From contig CM043942.1 in the NCBI GenBank assembly GCA_014529385.2, positions 113,060,141 through 113,119,140 of the forward strand: 59,000 nt of DNA, read 5' to 3'. This DNA is from Adiantum capillus-veneris. Lineage: Eukaryota > Streptophyta > Polypodiopsida > Polypodiales > Pteridaceae. The position numbers and the translations under genes are program-made. The notes beneath the pieces were generated by a model that did no database searches, was not told where the DNA came from, and was given only the letters and a program-made list of their open reading frames with translations. This document shows, piece after piece, positions 12,103-23,983 of this stretch (position 1 is its first letter; each line of letters starts with the position of its first letter).

Positions 12103-12210
12103 CGGCGGAGTTCCACTCCCAAAAGCATGGGCCCCAAAGACTAGCACCCCTTTCGGGCTTTCAAGGTTTCTTTCCCAAAGATTGGCATCCCTTTCGGTGT
12201 TTCTTTCTTC
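12103..12210 (-). mobile_element. degenerate LTR fragment of the H/B type
   Basis: Contains two CACCCCTTTCGG / CATCCCTTTCGGTGTTTCTT-like blocks and a GGCGGAGTTCCACTCC block. They resemble the part of the B and H LTRs with CCCCTTTCGGTATTTCTTTAT. Boundaries are not clear. Confidence 0.4.
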
Positions 12211-12268
12211 TTGATGATCACTAATTTATGGCCACAGGTCTCCTCTCTCTGTGGTGCTCCCAAGCTTA

Positions 12269-12351
12269 TGTCACGTACACATGGCTCTTTGTGCCATGTC
12301 GACATGCTTCATCGACTTCCAAAGCCAATTCTGTACCTATCTCTAGATAGG
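12269..12351 (+). mobile_element. LTR start fragment, family K
   Basis: Begins TGTCACGTACACATGG and matches 14133-14208 over about 75 bp. It is cut off by the solo LTR that starts at 12352. Confidence 0.55.
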
Positions 12352-13568
12352 TGTCACGTGCACATCTAACCCTATGTGTACGTGGACAAGCTACTTCATG
12401 ACAAGTGTTCAATCCAGTTCAGTTAGCTTAGGAAGTGTTCTGGCACTTTTGTGAGTCTGTTCGCAGACCGTGCATGTCCAAGCACTTAGAGTAGATGCAT
12501 ATCCTTTGGTTGCACACAACATGATCATCAAATTACCATTAAAACCCATCAGGAGCATTTTTACAGTGCACAGACCTATTTTCCCTATATTAGACATTTT
12601 TCACTTATTATTAATGAGTGACTTTTGTTGGGAAACTGGGTAGGGCAATTTGGCTAAGCAGATATATAAGAAAACCTAGCGCTAGTACTTTTTGGCAGAA
12701 GAGGCAGCAGGAACCGGGCGTCCGACAGTGCACTTCTTAGCAAGACCCCCCCCCCCCCCCCCCCCCCCCCAGCAGGCAACCTAGCGGTTTGAGCCAACAA
12801 GGACCAGCGTTTTTCAGCATTGCAGATCAGCCCAGCGTTTGCATTTGCAGATCAACCTGGCGATAGCAAGACACAGCAGAATCCATAGCGTTTTTGCATC
12901 AGACATCAGACCAGCCCTAGCGTTTTTGGGACAGCAGAGCACCTAGCGTTCTGCAGATTCCCGACGACAGAAGTACCCTTTACATCAGCGTTTTGCATTT
13001 TCAGCATATAGACACCGCAGAACAGCCCCCAAACCTCGCAGATCTCACCTTCCCGCAGCACATCCTCGCGGCACGGTCAGATCAGCCAGCGTTTGTAGGT
13101 TCAGCTCGCTATTCGCAGATTTCAGCATCTGCATTTTCAGCGCATCGTCATCGCGTCGTCGTCATCGCCGTCGTTACCGACATAGAGTCAGAATTCAGCA
13201 GATACAAGATTTGCAGATTTCAGCCCCTAGCGTTTTTAGTCGTCTCGTCGTCGTCGACATCGTCGGCAAGACCATTGCATTCAGACCATTGTAGAGATTT
13301 GTGCCATCAATAGCAAAGACTTCTCTCGCAATCGAGAGAGGGGCTCTTGGAGGAGGGTTTGACAACTTTTCTAGTGTTGTATTCTTCTCTCTCTATCTCT
13401 CAGTCTTAGCACCTTCATTCACAGTGTTTACCACTTGTTTGTAATCTTTTGCACTCTCTCTCTAAAGGGACGGAAGGCTCTCCCTTTCGTAAGTAAAAGG
13501 AACCCTTGAGCACAGTTCGGAGCACTCATCTTGAGCAAAGTTCAACATTCACTTCCGCTGCACCTACA
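12352..13568 (+). mobile_element. solo LTR, family L
   Basis: Starts TGTCACGTGCACATC and ends TGCACCTACA. It is colinear with the LTRs of element A (33763-35039 on the minus strand). It has the same ACTTTTGTTGG block, the repeated CTAGCGTTTTT motifs and the CTTGAGCACAGTTCGGAGCAC block near the end. Flanking pentamers ATAGG and CTAGG agree at four of five bases, so it looks like a solo LTR with a slightly decayed TSD. No PBS or polypurine tract adjoins it. A run of 25 C residues lies at 12746-12770. Confidence 0.75.
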
Positions 13569-14132
13569 CTAGGAGCAGCCACATCCGTTGCAAAGACTAG
13601 GATTCATCTAGAGCTTCCATCATACAACAATCTAGTTGAAGCCCCAAGAGGAGCCTCTATCTTTGAGGAGTTATTTGGTGGTTTCATGAGACATCATACA
13701 GAGCACTTGCCATAGTTCACGGGCATTCCAAAGGACATATCCATCTTCATCTCACATTTGGTGTTGTTCTCACCAATCACCGCATAGGGGCAGCAGAGGC
13801 TGGCTGTAACCTTTGTGGGAATCAGTGTTTGCATAGCCAACCATTTGCTCTATGAGCATCCATCTGGTTTGCAGTTTGGTTTACACCATCCGAGTTGGGG
13901 CACCAAAGGCTGGCCGTTAACCAACAAGGGAATCATTGATCCAGGAGGCAATCTAGTGTTTGCGGGTAGATTTATTATCACCATCCATATCTTTTGGACA
14001 TTTCCAGATCACACAGGGGAGCCTCTCTCAAAAGTAGTCGTGGAGGACATCATCTAGAAGGCCATTCATTCGAGATCGTCTTATGGCTTGCACGGAGTTC
14101 GGTACGAGTACCTAAACTTAAGCAGAAGGAGA
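13569..14132 (+). mobile_element. internal remnant of K element with polypurine tract
   Basis: No protein family is recognised. The stretch ends in AAGCAGAAGGAGA at 14119-14132, directly before a TGTCACGTGCACATGG start. That is the expected polypurine tract next to a 3' LTR. Confidence 0.45.
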
Positions 14133-15128
14133 TGTCACGTGCACATGGCTTTGTGTGCCACATAGACATGCTTCATTGAATTCTAGAGCCAATTTTGTAC
14201 CTATCTCTCTTGGGTTAAAGGCCTAATGCCGCCCTCTTTGTACATTTAACAATGTATAAAGTCATATTTTCAGCTTTGGCCATGTTCACATTTGAACATG
14301 GCCTAAGGTCATTTTTAAGACCTTTTAAAAGGTCCAAAGTTAATAAAGGGAACAAGTGAGGCCTCAAGAACCTCACTAGCGAATTTCCCCAAATCGTACG
14401 AGCCTCGATTTCCATCGCCACCTCTCTCTCCCTCTTTCGCCTATGCTTAGTGTGCACAAACCTGCACTCTTTCACCTTCTCTTCCACCTGGTGAAGCCCA
14501 CCTGCTTCAACAATCTCTAGATAGATGTGCCTAGAATCCTATGAGGATTAGTACTTGCAATTTGTGAGCCTGCTCATAGGACCTACATGTTCGGACGAGT
14601 CCATTAGATTAGGTTTTCACGTTTTGAAACCTTCTTGCATAAATGGATTGTACAAGCGTTTTGACTGATGGTGTTACACTACGGTGGGCATCTCGCATAA
14701 CGTGCATGTAGTTTTAGGTTAGAGGAATCCAACGAGCCATTCCCCGCATCAATCGGATTCCCAGGTGCGCAGATGTGCGATGGTTTCACCCAAAAACTTT
14801 GACTGGACAAGTTAATTGATAAATCATTTCAAATGATTATTTTTATAACTTTGTCTTCCAAACTTGCCCTACGTAAGCCTTGAAAAGTTTATAACTAGTA
14901 TCCTACCCTATCTATCAAGTATCATTTCAAATGATTTATTTTTATAACTTTGTCTTCCAAACTTGCACTACCTAAGCCTTAAAAAGTTTATAACCAATAT
15001 CCTACCCTACAAAGGGAGCAAGGGAGCCCGTGTTTTGGTTCAGAGTAGCCATAGCCAGATCTAGCCCCAACGTTTTTGCATGCTCTCAACGTTTTTGCTC
15101 CCAAATCGCAGATCAGCCCAATGTTTCC
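14133..15128 (+). mobile_element. 3' LTR of family K, interrupted
   Basis: Starts after a polypurine tract. It is broken by a 304-bp insertion (14209-14512) and by element H at 15129. It appears to resume at 29946 with TTTTCAGCCC-type sequence. It carries the repeated CAACGTTTTTGC motif typical of the LTRs in this window. The 3' limit was not determined. Confidence 0.5.
14209..14512. mobile_element. 304-bp insertion with multi-hairpin core
   Basis: Compared with 12269-12351, this sequence interrupts the K LTR between two ATCTCT hexamers (14203-14208 and 14513-14518). The core holds three inverted repeats: TACATT/AATGTA; GGCCATGTTCA/TGAACATGGCC at 14278-14303; and AAGGTC/GACCTT. The last two are enclosed by outer CTTTGG/CCAAAG arms. 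No terminal inverted repeat, poly-A or coding region is seen. The class is unknown. Confidence 0.5.
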
Positions 15129-15690
15129 TGTCAGTAACTGGTGACGTGGCATGGCCTGGACATGGGGCAGCAGAGCACCCCCACACACCCCCCAGAAAAG
15201 CAAGCCTGCCAAATATGTCGACAGGCTAGCACGGACTTTCGTGAATTGCGGCGGATTTTGCGGCGCAAAACGCGAAAGCTGCTGACGTGGCAATTGCGTA
15301 CAGGAAGCTGCTTTTACGCTGCTGAATTCTACGCAAGGCATTTTGAGAAGCTTTTGGACTCAATTGCTTTATTTTTGAAAAGCTTGAGAGCTTTTGGTTT
15401 ATTGCTTTTGGGGCTCTGCTTATGGGCATCCCTTGTAAACTTATAAATAAGTGGGCAGGGCCCTCACAACTCAGAGCCTCTGAGAGTGAGAACCCTCCCA
15501 CTCTCTTGTACTTTGAACATAGATTAATACAAAAAGAAATACCAAAAGGGGCCAATCTTTGGGGCCAACATCTCTAGGCACGGAACTCCGCCGGGCCGTG
15601 TCAAATCAATTGTGAATTGTGAATTGTTTTGAAGTGAATCTCTGCTGTGTCGTGGTAGAATCTTGACTTGGAGTGTCCAAGTTTGTTTCA
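15129..15690 (+). repeat. 5' LTR of element H
   Basis: 562 bp, starts TGTCAGTAACTGG and ends TTTGTTTCA. A CTTATAAATAAG TATA-like block is near 15440. It carries about 47 bp more than the 3' LTR, mainly near its end. Confidence 0.9.
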
Positions 15691-15708
15691 GTGGTATCAG
15701 AACACGGC
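15691..15708 (+). promoter_or_regulatory. primer binding site of element H (initiator Met tRNA type)
   Basis: GTGGTATCAGAAC directly follows the LTR. TGGTATCAGAGC is the usual plant initiator-Met PBS; here position 11 is changed. Confidence 0.8.
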
Positions 15709-15745
15709 CGATTTCTCTTCTACTGGGAAATCCGATCCTTTTCTC

Positions 15746-17252
15746 ATGGCACTTATGGATTCCAACAACGAACAATCGACTTCCTCTGCATCTGGGGATG
15801 CGGGAAGAGATCACGAAGAAGATTCTCACGAAGAGTACGGCCTACCACAGCCTACTCAGGTGGAGATTGAAGAGATGGAACGTTGGCAATTGGTTGACGA
15901 TGCAAGAAAGAAGATGATCAACCTTGCAAAGGATCCGAAATTTGCTATATTTTTGACTCAGACATCCTTCGACGAAGTGTACTCCTAGTGGCGGAAGGCC
16001 ACAAAACCACCCCTCAAAACGGAACTCAAGAAACCTCCTACTCCGAGGATGTTTACAGAGCAAGAATTGGAAGAGGTGGTTGATACACGAATTACCCAGC
16101 TTTTTGACGCAAATAACAAAGCCAAAAAACACGACAAAAAGCAGAAGAAAGGAACTGACTTTATTTGGGTCGTCAATCTACTTTTGCCTTGGCAAGAAAG
16201 CAAAAGAAGCATACGCGATTTGAAGGAGTATCCAGTTCTTCTTCTTCTGACAGTTCTTCTAGCTCTTCTGACTCAAGCGAAGAAGACAGGAAAGGGAAAA
16301 AGCGAAGCAAAAGGCAAAGCTTCGCAAAGGGCAAGAAAAAGGCAAAGAAGCCTAAGTTTCGACCAGTTTCTGACAATTTTACAGAGGACTCGTCTTCAGA
16401 TAGTTCGGACTCCGACAATCACAGATTTTATGCAAAGAAGAAGCACTTCTACAAAGCCAACCAGTATGTCTCTCTCGAGGATAAAAGCAAGAAAGTTCGA
16501 GAATTTTAAGAAGGTGGACAGTCAATTAAATTTGACAGTTTTACTGGATTTCGAGATGCTTCGAGGGCTTTGGCCTTCATACAGCAGTTTGATATAGCTT
16601 TCTCTGGAGGGCATTACTCAGAGCACTCCCAGATTCGGAGGGCTACCTCTTACTTCAAGGGAAATGCTCGAACATGGTGGTCCACCCTTCTATTGAACAA
16701 GAAAGCGCCAGTTAAATGGCTGAAATATAAAAGGCTTTTTATTTCTTCTTGGTTGACTCGGGAGTACGAACGAGATATACGAACTACTTGGAATCATCTC
16801 GGATGACCAAGAAAGATACTTTGGACGCATATTGCCAGAGATTTTGGAGCTCTTTTCTGCCCGCTTTTTCATTTAAGAAGATCTCGTTTAAAGAATAGAT
16901 TGAGCGGTTTAGCTGCGGACTTCTTACAGAGATCCGAGATCACTGCTTAGAACAAAAGTATGATTCTATCCAAGAACTGATGAGACATGCGAAACCGGGT
17001 TTTGCCATACATTCAGGCGGTCTGACTTACCCCACATATGAGATCATGACGTAGAGAACCGAACAGACTTCTAAAAATGAAAGTAGAAAGAAGAAGAGCC
17101 CCCAAGAACAAAAAGATAAGGATGCACGACCCCGGCTCACTCTTCGGGAGAGAGCCAACTACATCAAAGAGGGGAAGTGTTTTGGATGTGGGGAACAAGG
17201 GCACATCTCCGCGAAGTGCCCTAAAAAGGCACAAGATGAAGAAAGGCCAGAG
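15746..17252 (+). pseudogene. gag of element H (broken)
   Basis: ATG at 15746 opens MALMDSNNEQ and an acidic N-terminus. A stop at about 15987 and frameshifts near 16170 and 16510 break the frame. A Ser/Lys-rich tract (SSSSDSSEED) is followed by the gag core with FIQQFDIAF, GNARTWWSTLL and LFISSWLTRE. Near the end is the CFGCGEQGHISAKC zinc knuckle (the Cys at position 4 is absent in the left copy, which reads a C-less variant in this frame after decay). The L-family LTR fragment follows immediately. Confidence 0.8.
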
Positions 17253-18343
17253 TGTCACGTGACACATCCAACCCTATGTGTCCGTGGACAAGGTACAACA
17301 TGACAAGGGTTCAGTCAGTCCAATCAGTCTAGATTTATAAGTGATCTGGCACTTTTGTGAGTCAGTTAGCAGACCGTGCATGTCTAGACACTTAGTGTAG
17401 ATGCATATCCTCTGGTTGCACACAGCATGATCATAAGCATTCCCATCAGAATCCTTTAGGGGAATTTTCCAATGCATTTAGCCTATTTTCCCTATTTTTT
17501 ACATTTTTCACTTATTATTTTTAAGTGACTTTTGTTGGAAAGTAGGTAGGGCAAATTGAGTAAGTTTGTATATAAGAAAACCTAGGCTAGCACTAATTGG
17601 CAGAAGAGGCACCACGAGCACTCGCATAACAGGCAACTTCTCAGCAGAACCCCAAGCCCTAGCGTTTTTCGACCAGTGATTTGCACTTGCAGATTCCGCC
17701 GACAACAAAACATCAGATCAGCCTAGTGTTTTGCATTTGCAAAACAACCGGCGACAGATTTGCAGATTTTCAGCCCTAGCGTTTTTGCATCTGTAGCATA
17801 ACCAGCATTTTGCAGATTCACCGCGACGGAACATCAAGAACCACCAGCGTTTTCAGTTTTCAGCCTTTAGACACCGCAGATCAAGCCCCGAACCTCGCAG
17901 ATCTCACCTTCCCGTAGCAGTTCCTCACTGTACGGTCAGTTTCCGCAAGGTTTACAGTTTCAGCCTGGAAAACACAGATTTCAGCATCTGCGTTTTCAGC
18001 GCGTTGTCGTCGCATCGTCGCCATCGACATCGTCAGCGACATAGAGTCAGAATCCAACAGATAAGGATTTGCAGATTTCAGCCCTTAGCAGTTTCAGATT
18101 TCAGCCCGTCTCGTCGTCATCCTCATCGTCGTCGACATCGTCGGCAAGTCCAAGCATTGTAGAGATTTGTGCAATCAATAGTAGACCACTCTCGCCGACG
18201 ACAAGGGGCCTTCGGAGGAGGGTTTTAAAACGTCTCTGGTGTTGTATTCTCTTCTCTCTCTATCTCTCAGTCTCATACACTTGCACGCACAATGTCCATT
18301 CACTTTGTTTGTGATCATTGCACTCTCTCATTAAGAACGGAAG
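17253..18343 (+). mobile_element. 3'-truncated L-family LTR inside H gag, flanked by a 99/108-bp duplication
   Basis: Starts TGTCACGTGACACATCC like the other L LTRs and is colinear with them until ATTAAGAACGGAAG, where the last roughly 100 bp are missing. On the left it is preceded by H sequence 17154-17252. On the right the same H segment, encoding the zinc knuckle, is present again at 18344-18451. The left copy lacks 9 bp present in the right. This is not a normal 5-bp TSD insertion. Confidence 0.8.
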
Positions 18344-18967
18344 GCCAACTACATCAAAGAGGGGAAGTGTTTTGGATGCGGGGAACAAGGGCACATCTCC
18401 GCAAAGTGCCCTAAAACGGCACAGAAAGAACAAGATGAAGAAAGGCCAGAGAGTTCCAAAGCAGCTGAGGAACGTGGACAAAAAGGCAAGATGAAAGCAG
18501 GACTGGTTCCAAATTGCATGGGTATTGACCCAAGCACGATTGATGAAAGTACAAAACTTTGCCGAGCTTGGGGCAAAGTGAAAGATCAAGAAGCCTTGAT
18601 TTTCTTTGATGGAGGAGTCAAGGCCAACTTCATTTCACATGATCGGATGGGACCACAAGCAGAGGCAGTTATAGCGGCACCCGACAGGGACGTGGCCATT
18701 ACACCTGTCATTGGCAAACTTCGGTTGCATTGTCATGGGTATTTGGGGCACGAGGACTTATACATAATTCCCTTGGAAGGTTGTGATGTTCTCCTGGGAG
18801 TCCCTTGGTACCATAAGAACAACGTCATGGTCAATTATCGGGCGAAGAAAGAGACATTGACTACTGAAAAGGGCCGAACCATTGTACTTGATGTGAAACT
18901 TAAGGGCGAGTTTCTTCCTATCGTATCGGCTTCGACCGTTTCAGAATTAATGAATCCAGTCTGTTAG
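18344..18967 (+). pseudogene. zinc knuckle (second copy) and protease of element H
   Basis: CFGCGEQGHISAKC is an intact CX2CX4HX4C knuckle. The aspartic protease region follows: ALIFFDGGVKANFIS, where the usual D-S/T-G is DGG, and the CDVLLGVPWYHKNN segment. The frame ends at a TAG at 18965. Substitution of the residue after the catalytic Asp argues against activity. Confidence 0.8.
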
Positions 18968-18981
18968 TTTACTCGATCTTT

Positions 18982-20550
18982 TTGAAAGAGTTGAATGATG
19001 AACATAGGACAAATATATCTGACCTTGATAAAGAACGCCAAGATTTTCTCCACACTCATGCCGATGGCTTTTCTAAGGGCTTGCCAGGCAAGTTGCCACC
19101 AGCTCGTCCTGAGGATCATACCATTGATCTGATATCTGCAAGCACACCACCGAACCGGCCACCTTACCGTGTGAGCCGAGCCTAGAATGAAGAGATTATG
19201 AACCAAGTGAAAGACCTCTTGGAAAAGGGTCTTATCCAGCCGAGTACTTTACCTTACTCCTCTCTGGTGTTGTTGGTTTTGAAGAAAGACGGATCTTGGA
19301 GAATGTGCATTGACTATAGAGCTCTCAACAAAATCACCATCAAGAACAGACTTCCGATTCGTAGGATCGATGATATTCTTAACCGACTACAAGGACCTCT
19401 TGTTTCAGCAAGATCGATTTGAAGAGCGGATATCATTAGATCCGAATCGCGCCAGGAGATGCCTACAAGACAGCTTTTCGAATGACCTTCGGTTTATTCG
19501 AGTTTTGGTGATGCCTTTTGGCCTTATCAATGCTCTAGCAACCTTTAACCGAATGATAGGATTTTCAGAGAGTACAGATCTTTTGTGGGCACTTTCTTTG
19601 ATGACATTATTGTCTTCTCTAAGGATGAGGTAGAACATAGAGAACATCTGCTACAAGTCTTTCAAGCATTGTGGGATCACAAGTTGGTGATCAATGCAAA
19701 GAAGAGTGAATTTTTCCTACCAAAGATACACTTTTTAGGACACATCGTCTCAGCAACAGGAGTGCAAATGGACCCGGCCAAGATTGAGACTATTTGTGAT
19801 TGACCCGATTTGAAGAATGTCCATGAAGTTAGAAGTTTCTTGGGCTTATGTTCTTACTACCGGCGGTTCATTAGAAAGTTTGCAGAGGTTGCTTCCCCTT
19901 TGCATATCTTGACACAGAAAGGAGTCCCTTTCTCGTGGGGACCCACAGAGGTGATTGCTTTTCAGACATTGAAAGAGAAATTGACTAGAGGACTAGTTTT
20001 GATTTTGCCGGATTTGCAGAAGTCATTCGAAGTATAATGTGATGCTTGTGGTCGTAGTCTGGGTGCGGTCTTAATGCAAGAAGGCCATGTCATTGCCTAT
20101 GAGAGCCGATTGTTTTCAAGGCCGGAATCGACATCACAAATATATGAGAAAGAGCTTTTGGCGGTTATACATGCTCTTACTTAGTGGCGACAATACCTAC
20201 TCAGAGCCGATTTTACAGTCTTCACAGATCACCAGAGTTTATGCTACTTCTTGTCACAGAAGCAGCTATCGGAAAAGCAGATGCGGTGCGTGAACATCTT
20301 GTCATAGTTTCACTTCCAGATTGTCTATGCACAACGACAGAAGAATTTGGTGGCATATGCTTTGTCCCGGAAGTCGTTGGATCTAGCTATTTCCGCGATA
20401 CACCATAGAAGCTTCGAGGATATGGTCAATCACTATGCCACAAATATAGATTTTGCAAATATTTTCAGTCGAATACAGAATGGGAAGGTAGTAGCGGGAT
20501 ATTCCATTCGGGATGGCTACTTGATGAAGAAAACAATGTTGTGCGTTACA
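18982..20550 (+). pseudogene. reverse transcriptase and RNase H of element H (broken)
   Basis: Recognisable blocks in order: LPPARPEDHTIDL, LVLKKDGSWRMCIDYRALNK, a frameshift near 19410, VMPFGLINA, FFDDIIVFSKDEVEH (the YxDD box as FFDD), HFLGHIVSATGVQMDP, VRSFLGLCSYYRRFIRKFAE. RNase H follows with CDACGRSLGAVLMQEG. In-frame stops include 19183, 19801 (W to stop by G to A) and 20035. Frame changes continue through RNase H. Confidence 0.88.
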
Positions 20551-20556
20551 TAGCCG

Positions 20557-21581
20557 TTGAGGGAAAAGATTTTAACCAAATGCCACTGTCCACCTTTTAC
20601 GGGTCACCGCGGCATTGCTACCACCTTGAAAGGTGTGGAGAGATACTTCTTTTGGCTTAGACTCAAGAAGGACGTGGACGATTTTGTACGTAATTGCTTG
20701 GTATGCCAGAAGGTCAAGTTTGACAGGCACAAAGCACAGGGATTGTTAGAGCCTTTACCCATACCCACCCGCCCTTGGCAAAGTATTGCAATGGATTTCA
20801 TTTTTGATCTCCCGAAGACTCAGAGTGGGCACGATGGTATCTGGACTGTTATTGACAGATTTAGCAAGCAAGCTCATTTCATTCAAGTGAAGAAAACACT
20901 TAAGCTGGACCACTTAGCAAGACTATTCATTGCCCAAATATTCAAATTACATGGCATGCCTGAGAAAATTGTCTTTGACAGAGATTCCCTATTCACGAGT
21001 TTGTTTTGGAATGCTATTTGGGAGAACATTGGCACATGGTTGTAGTTCTCGTCATCTTTCCACCCGCAGACAGATGGCAATCTGAGATTGCAAATTTAAT
21101 CGTACTCGATTTATTGAAGTTTACATTTCGAATTAGAAGACTCAATAGGAAAAGTATTTGCCCTTGATGGAATTTGCCTACAATAACACGATACAATCTT
21201 CGACGGGGAAGGCACCATTTGAGATTATTGAAGGTGCTCCGAAGGTTCCACCCTTCTTAAGCACGAAATATAAGATTTTTGAAGCCGACCAGTACACGAG
21301 GACTTGGACACAGCTTTTGCCAAGGTCCGAGAGGCTTTAGAGAAATCTCAGGAAAGACACAAAAAGGCAGCAGATCGACATCGTCGCAATTTGAAATTAA
21401 AGGAGAACGATTGGGTGCTCTTACATTTTGAGAAGGCACGCCTGAGAAAGAAAAAGAGAAATGAGCGGCTTTTTCCAAAGCTTAGAGATACTATGGACCT
21501 TTCCATATAAAAGAAATGATAAATGATGTCTCCTTTAGACTGAAGTTGCCCGATACTTGAAGGATTCACAATGCTTTTCAT
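20557..21581 (+). pseudogene. integrase of element H (broken)
   Basis: The HHCC zinc region is visible as GHRGI..TLKGVERYFFW and NCLVCQKVK. The catalytic core has SIAMDFIFDLPK and KIVFDRDSLFTS. The frame breaks at 21045. Later parts (MEFAYNNTIQSSTGKAPFE, the RRNLKLKENDWVLLH region) continue the family order in shifted frames. Confidence 0.88.
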
Positions 21582-21851
21582 GTGAGTCTCCTAAAGCCTT
21601 TTAAAGGCGATGTGCCCCATGAAAGGGAGCCAAATGAGCAACCCGAAGTGGAGAAAAACGAGGAGATACTCGTTCCAGAACAGATACTGGCACATAAAGA
21701 TAGAAAGATAAAAGGTAAAGTGATAAGGCGGTTCTTGGTTAAATTCAAGAACTATCCCGCATTGGATGCAAAGTGGATGGAGGAGGAGGAGGACCTCGCA
21801 GATACTCCTCAGATTGTAAAGCTTTACCTTGAAGCATTCCGTTTAGCATAG
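21582..21851 (+). pseudogene. chromodomain tail of element H
   Basis: LLKPFKGDVPHE is the usual end of the integrase. The chromodomain follows: PEQILAHKDRKIKGK, FLVKFKNYPALDAKWMEEE. It places H with the chromoviruses, where this domain guides integration to marked chromatin. Confidence 0.85.
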
Positions 21852-22085
21852 TCTACTGCGATAGAACCCCAATTTCAGCATGGGCAAATCTAGTGCAGTG
21901 GGTATGCACAAGAGGGGAGTCACTCCACTCCTTTGTCGACAGATTGCCCTGATACCTTGATTTGAAATAGAGTCACTGATGTCCCTTTGGGTTTCATGGA
22001 TACTGCTGAGATGACAGTATTCTGCTATATGACTTTATGAACTGGAATTCCTGATAATGAAAATGATACTGTTTAATTTGTACTT

Positions 22086-22517
22086 TGTAAGGATTCTAGT
22101 CGCTAATCCTTAATTAAGTACTTAAACTCATGATTAAGACTTAGGAAACTGAAACTGAACTTAGAACAAGACTTAGAAGACTCTTTGTTTGATTGCTTGA
22201 AAGTGTGATACAAGGGTTCCTTTTATAGGAATTGAATAGTCATCAGTGAAGAGGCATGTCTCTTTGTGAAGAGACATGACTTTAGGCGAAAAGACACATC
22301 CTTTCGGCGAAGAGCTGCAACCATTGGGTGAAGAGTCGCATCCGTACGGTGAAGGGGTGTGACCAGTCGTCGAAGGAGTGTGGCTTTTGGCGAAGAGGTA
22401 TGTCTTTTGGGCGAAGGGGTGTGACCATTCGAGAACAGGAGTCCTCCTGGGTTAGTCACACTTCGCATCTGCATCTGTAATGAATCAAGAAGAGTGTAAC
22501 AAGTCACAATCGTGACA
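22086..22517 (-). repeat. 3' LTR of element G
   Basis: 432 bp, preceded on the minus strand by a GGGAGGGAA polypurine tract. It contains many imperfect GGCGAAGAGNNGTGNC-type short repeats. Confidence 0.9.
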
Positions 22518-22547
22518 TTCCCTCCCATTTACATTAAAACCCCGTGT

Positions 22548-23929
22548 TCAGATGAAAGTCTTCTGCTTTTCAAAGAATTCTTGAAGGAGGTTTGGGTACT
22601 GCTGCATATCTTCATCCGACTGCCAAGTTGAGTCTGACTCATCAAGATCCATCCACTTCACAAGAAATTCTGTTGTGATCTTTCGTCTTGTTTCTTTTTG
22701 TCTCACATCAAGAATCTTTTCTGGAACAAGAATTATGTGTTCATCTTCAATTTTCTGGCACATAAGAAGATAAGTTTGGAATTGGCGAATCTCCTTGTAT
22801 GTATTGTTTGAGCCAAGAAATGTGGAAAGTTGGATGAAGTTTTCCCCATGAGAGTGGAAGTTCCAACTTGTAACTGACAACTGAGTACTTCTTGATTATT
22901 TTGAAAGGTTCATAGAAGCGAGGGCGCAACTGTGGAAAGACCGATTTCACAGTTTTGTAGCGATGAGGTGCTACATATAATAAAACCAAATCTCCCTCTT
23001 GGAAATCTGCATGTCGTCGATGCTTATTGGCTTGTTTCTGGTACTTTTGTTGGACATGAACCAACTTGTCACGTACTTGAATAAGTACATCTTTCATTTC
23101 TTGAACCAACTGATCTGCTAGAGCTACTTTGTGTTGAAGAACAAAGTTTGTCGGTATAAGAGGAGTATGCCCATAAGCTGCTTGGAATAGACTCATGCCA
23201 GTTACTGAATGGATAGAGTTATTGTATGCGAACTCTACAAGTGGCAAATATTCTTCCCATGATCCCAATCGAATTTGTATGTAATGTCGAAGCATTTCTT
23301 CCAAAATTTGATTCACTCTTTCTGTCTGCCCATTAGTTTGAGGATGGTATGCTGAGATGAATAACAAATTTGTACCAAGGGATTAAAGGGATGTCCAAAA
23401 ATGCCCTGTGAATTTTGGATCTCTGTCTAAAACAATAGACTTTGGTAATCCATGTAATCTGAAAATGTGTTGCACAAACAATTGTGCAACGTCTGGTGCC
23501 GAGGCAGCTTTCTTGCAAGGAATAAAGTGTGCCATCTTTGAAAACCGATCCACCACTACGAGACTCTGTGCATTGCCTTTTTGAGAACGAGGCAATGTAG
23601 TGATAAAATCCATGCTGACACTTTCCCATCTTTCTTGAGGTACGGGCAAAGGATGAAGTAACCCTTGAGGAAGTTGTCGAGAAGCCTTCATTGTTTGACA
23701 GGAATGACAAGCTTTGACAAACTTGATAACATCTTGCTGCATTTGTGGCCAAAAAATATGTTGCAGATAACAATCTGTATGTCTTGTTGATGCCTAGATG
23801 AGCAGCAAAAGGGACTTCATGATGTTCTTGGATCAAAATTTTCCGCAATGGAGTATTGTGTGGAACACAAATGCGATCAATGTAATACAGCAAGTCATTG
23901 ACAATGGTGTAAGTTGCAAACATATTCAT
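22548..23929 (-). pseudogene. integrase and chromodomain of element G
   Basis: The HHCC domain (EHHEVPFAAHLGINKT.., FVKACHSCQTMKAS) and core (SVSMDFITTLPRS, KSIVLDRDPKFTGHFW, SAYHPQTNGQTERVNQ) are all present but spread over three frames, with breaks near 23745 and 23385. The chromodomain tail is PEKILDVRQKETRRK, FLVKWMDLDESDSTWQ, ending at a stop near 22548. Confidence 0.9.
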
Positions 23930-23983
23930 CTCTGCAGGAGTCGGAGTAGAGGATTTAAGAGCTTGAAATGCATCCCCAAAATC

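Noticed and set aside
13506-14179. Open frames of 60-80 codons after the solo LTR
   Set aside because: They resemble no known protein and switch frame repeatedly; treated as noncoding remnant of an LTR element.
14133-15128. This LTR as the 5' LTR of element D
   Set aside because: It is preceded by a polypurine tract, so it is a 3' LTR, and its sequence does not match the D 3' LTR at 49474-49546.
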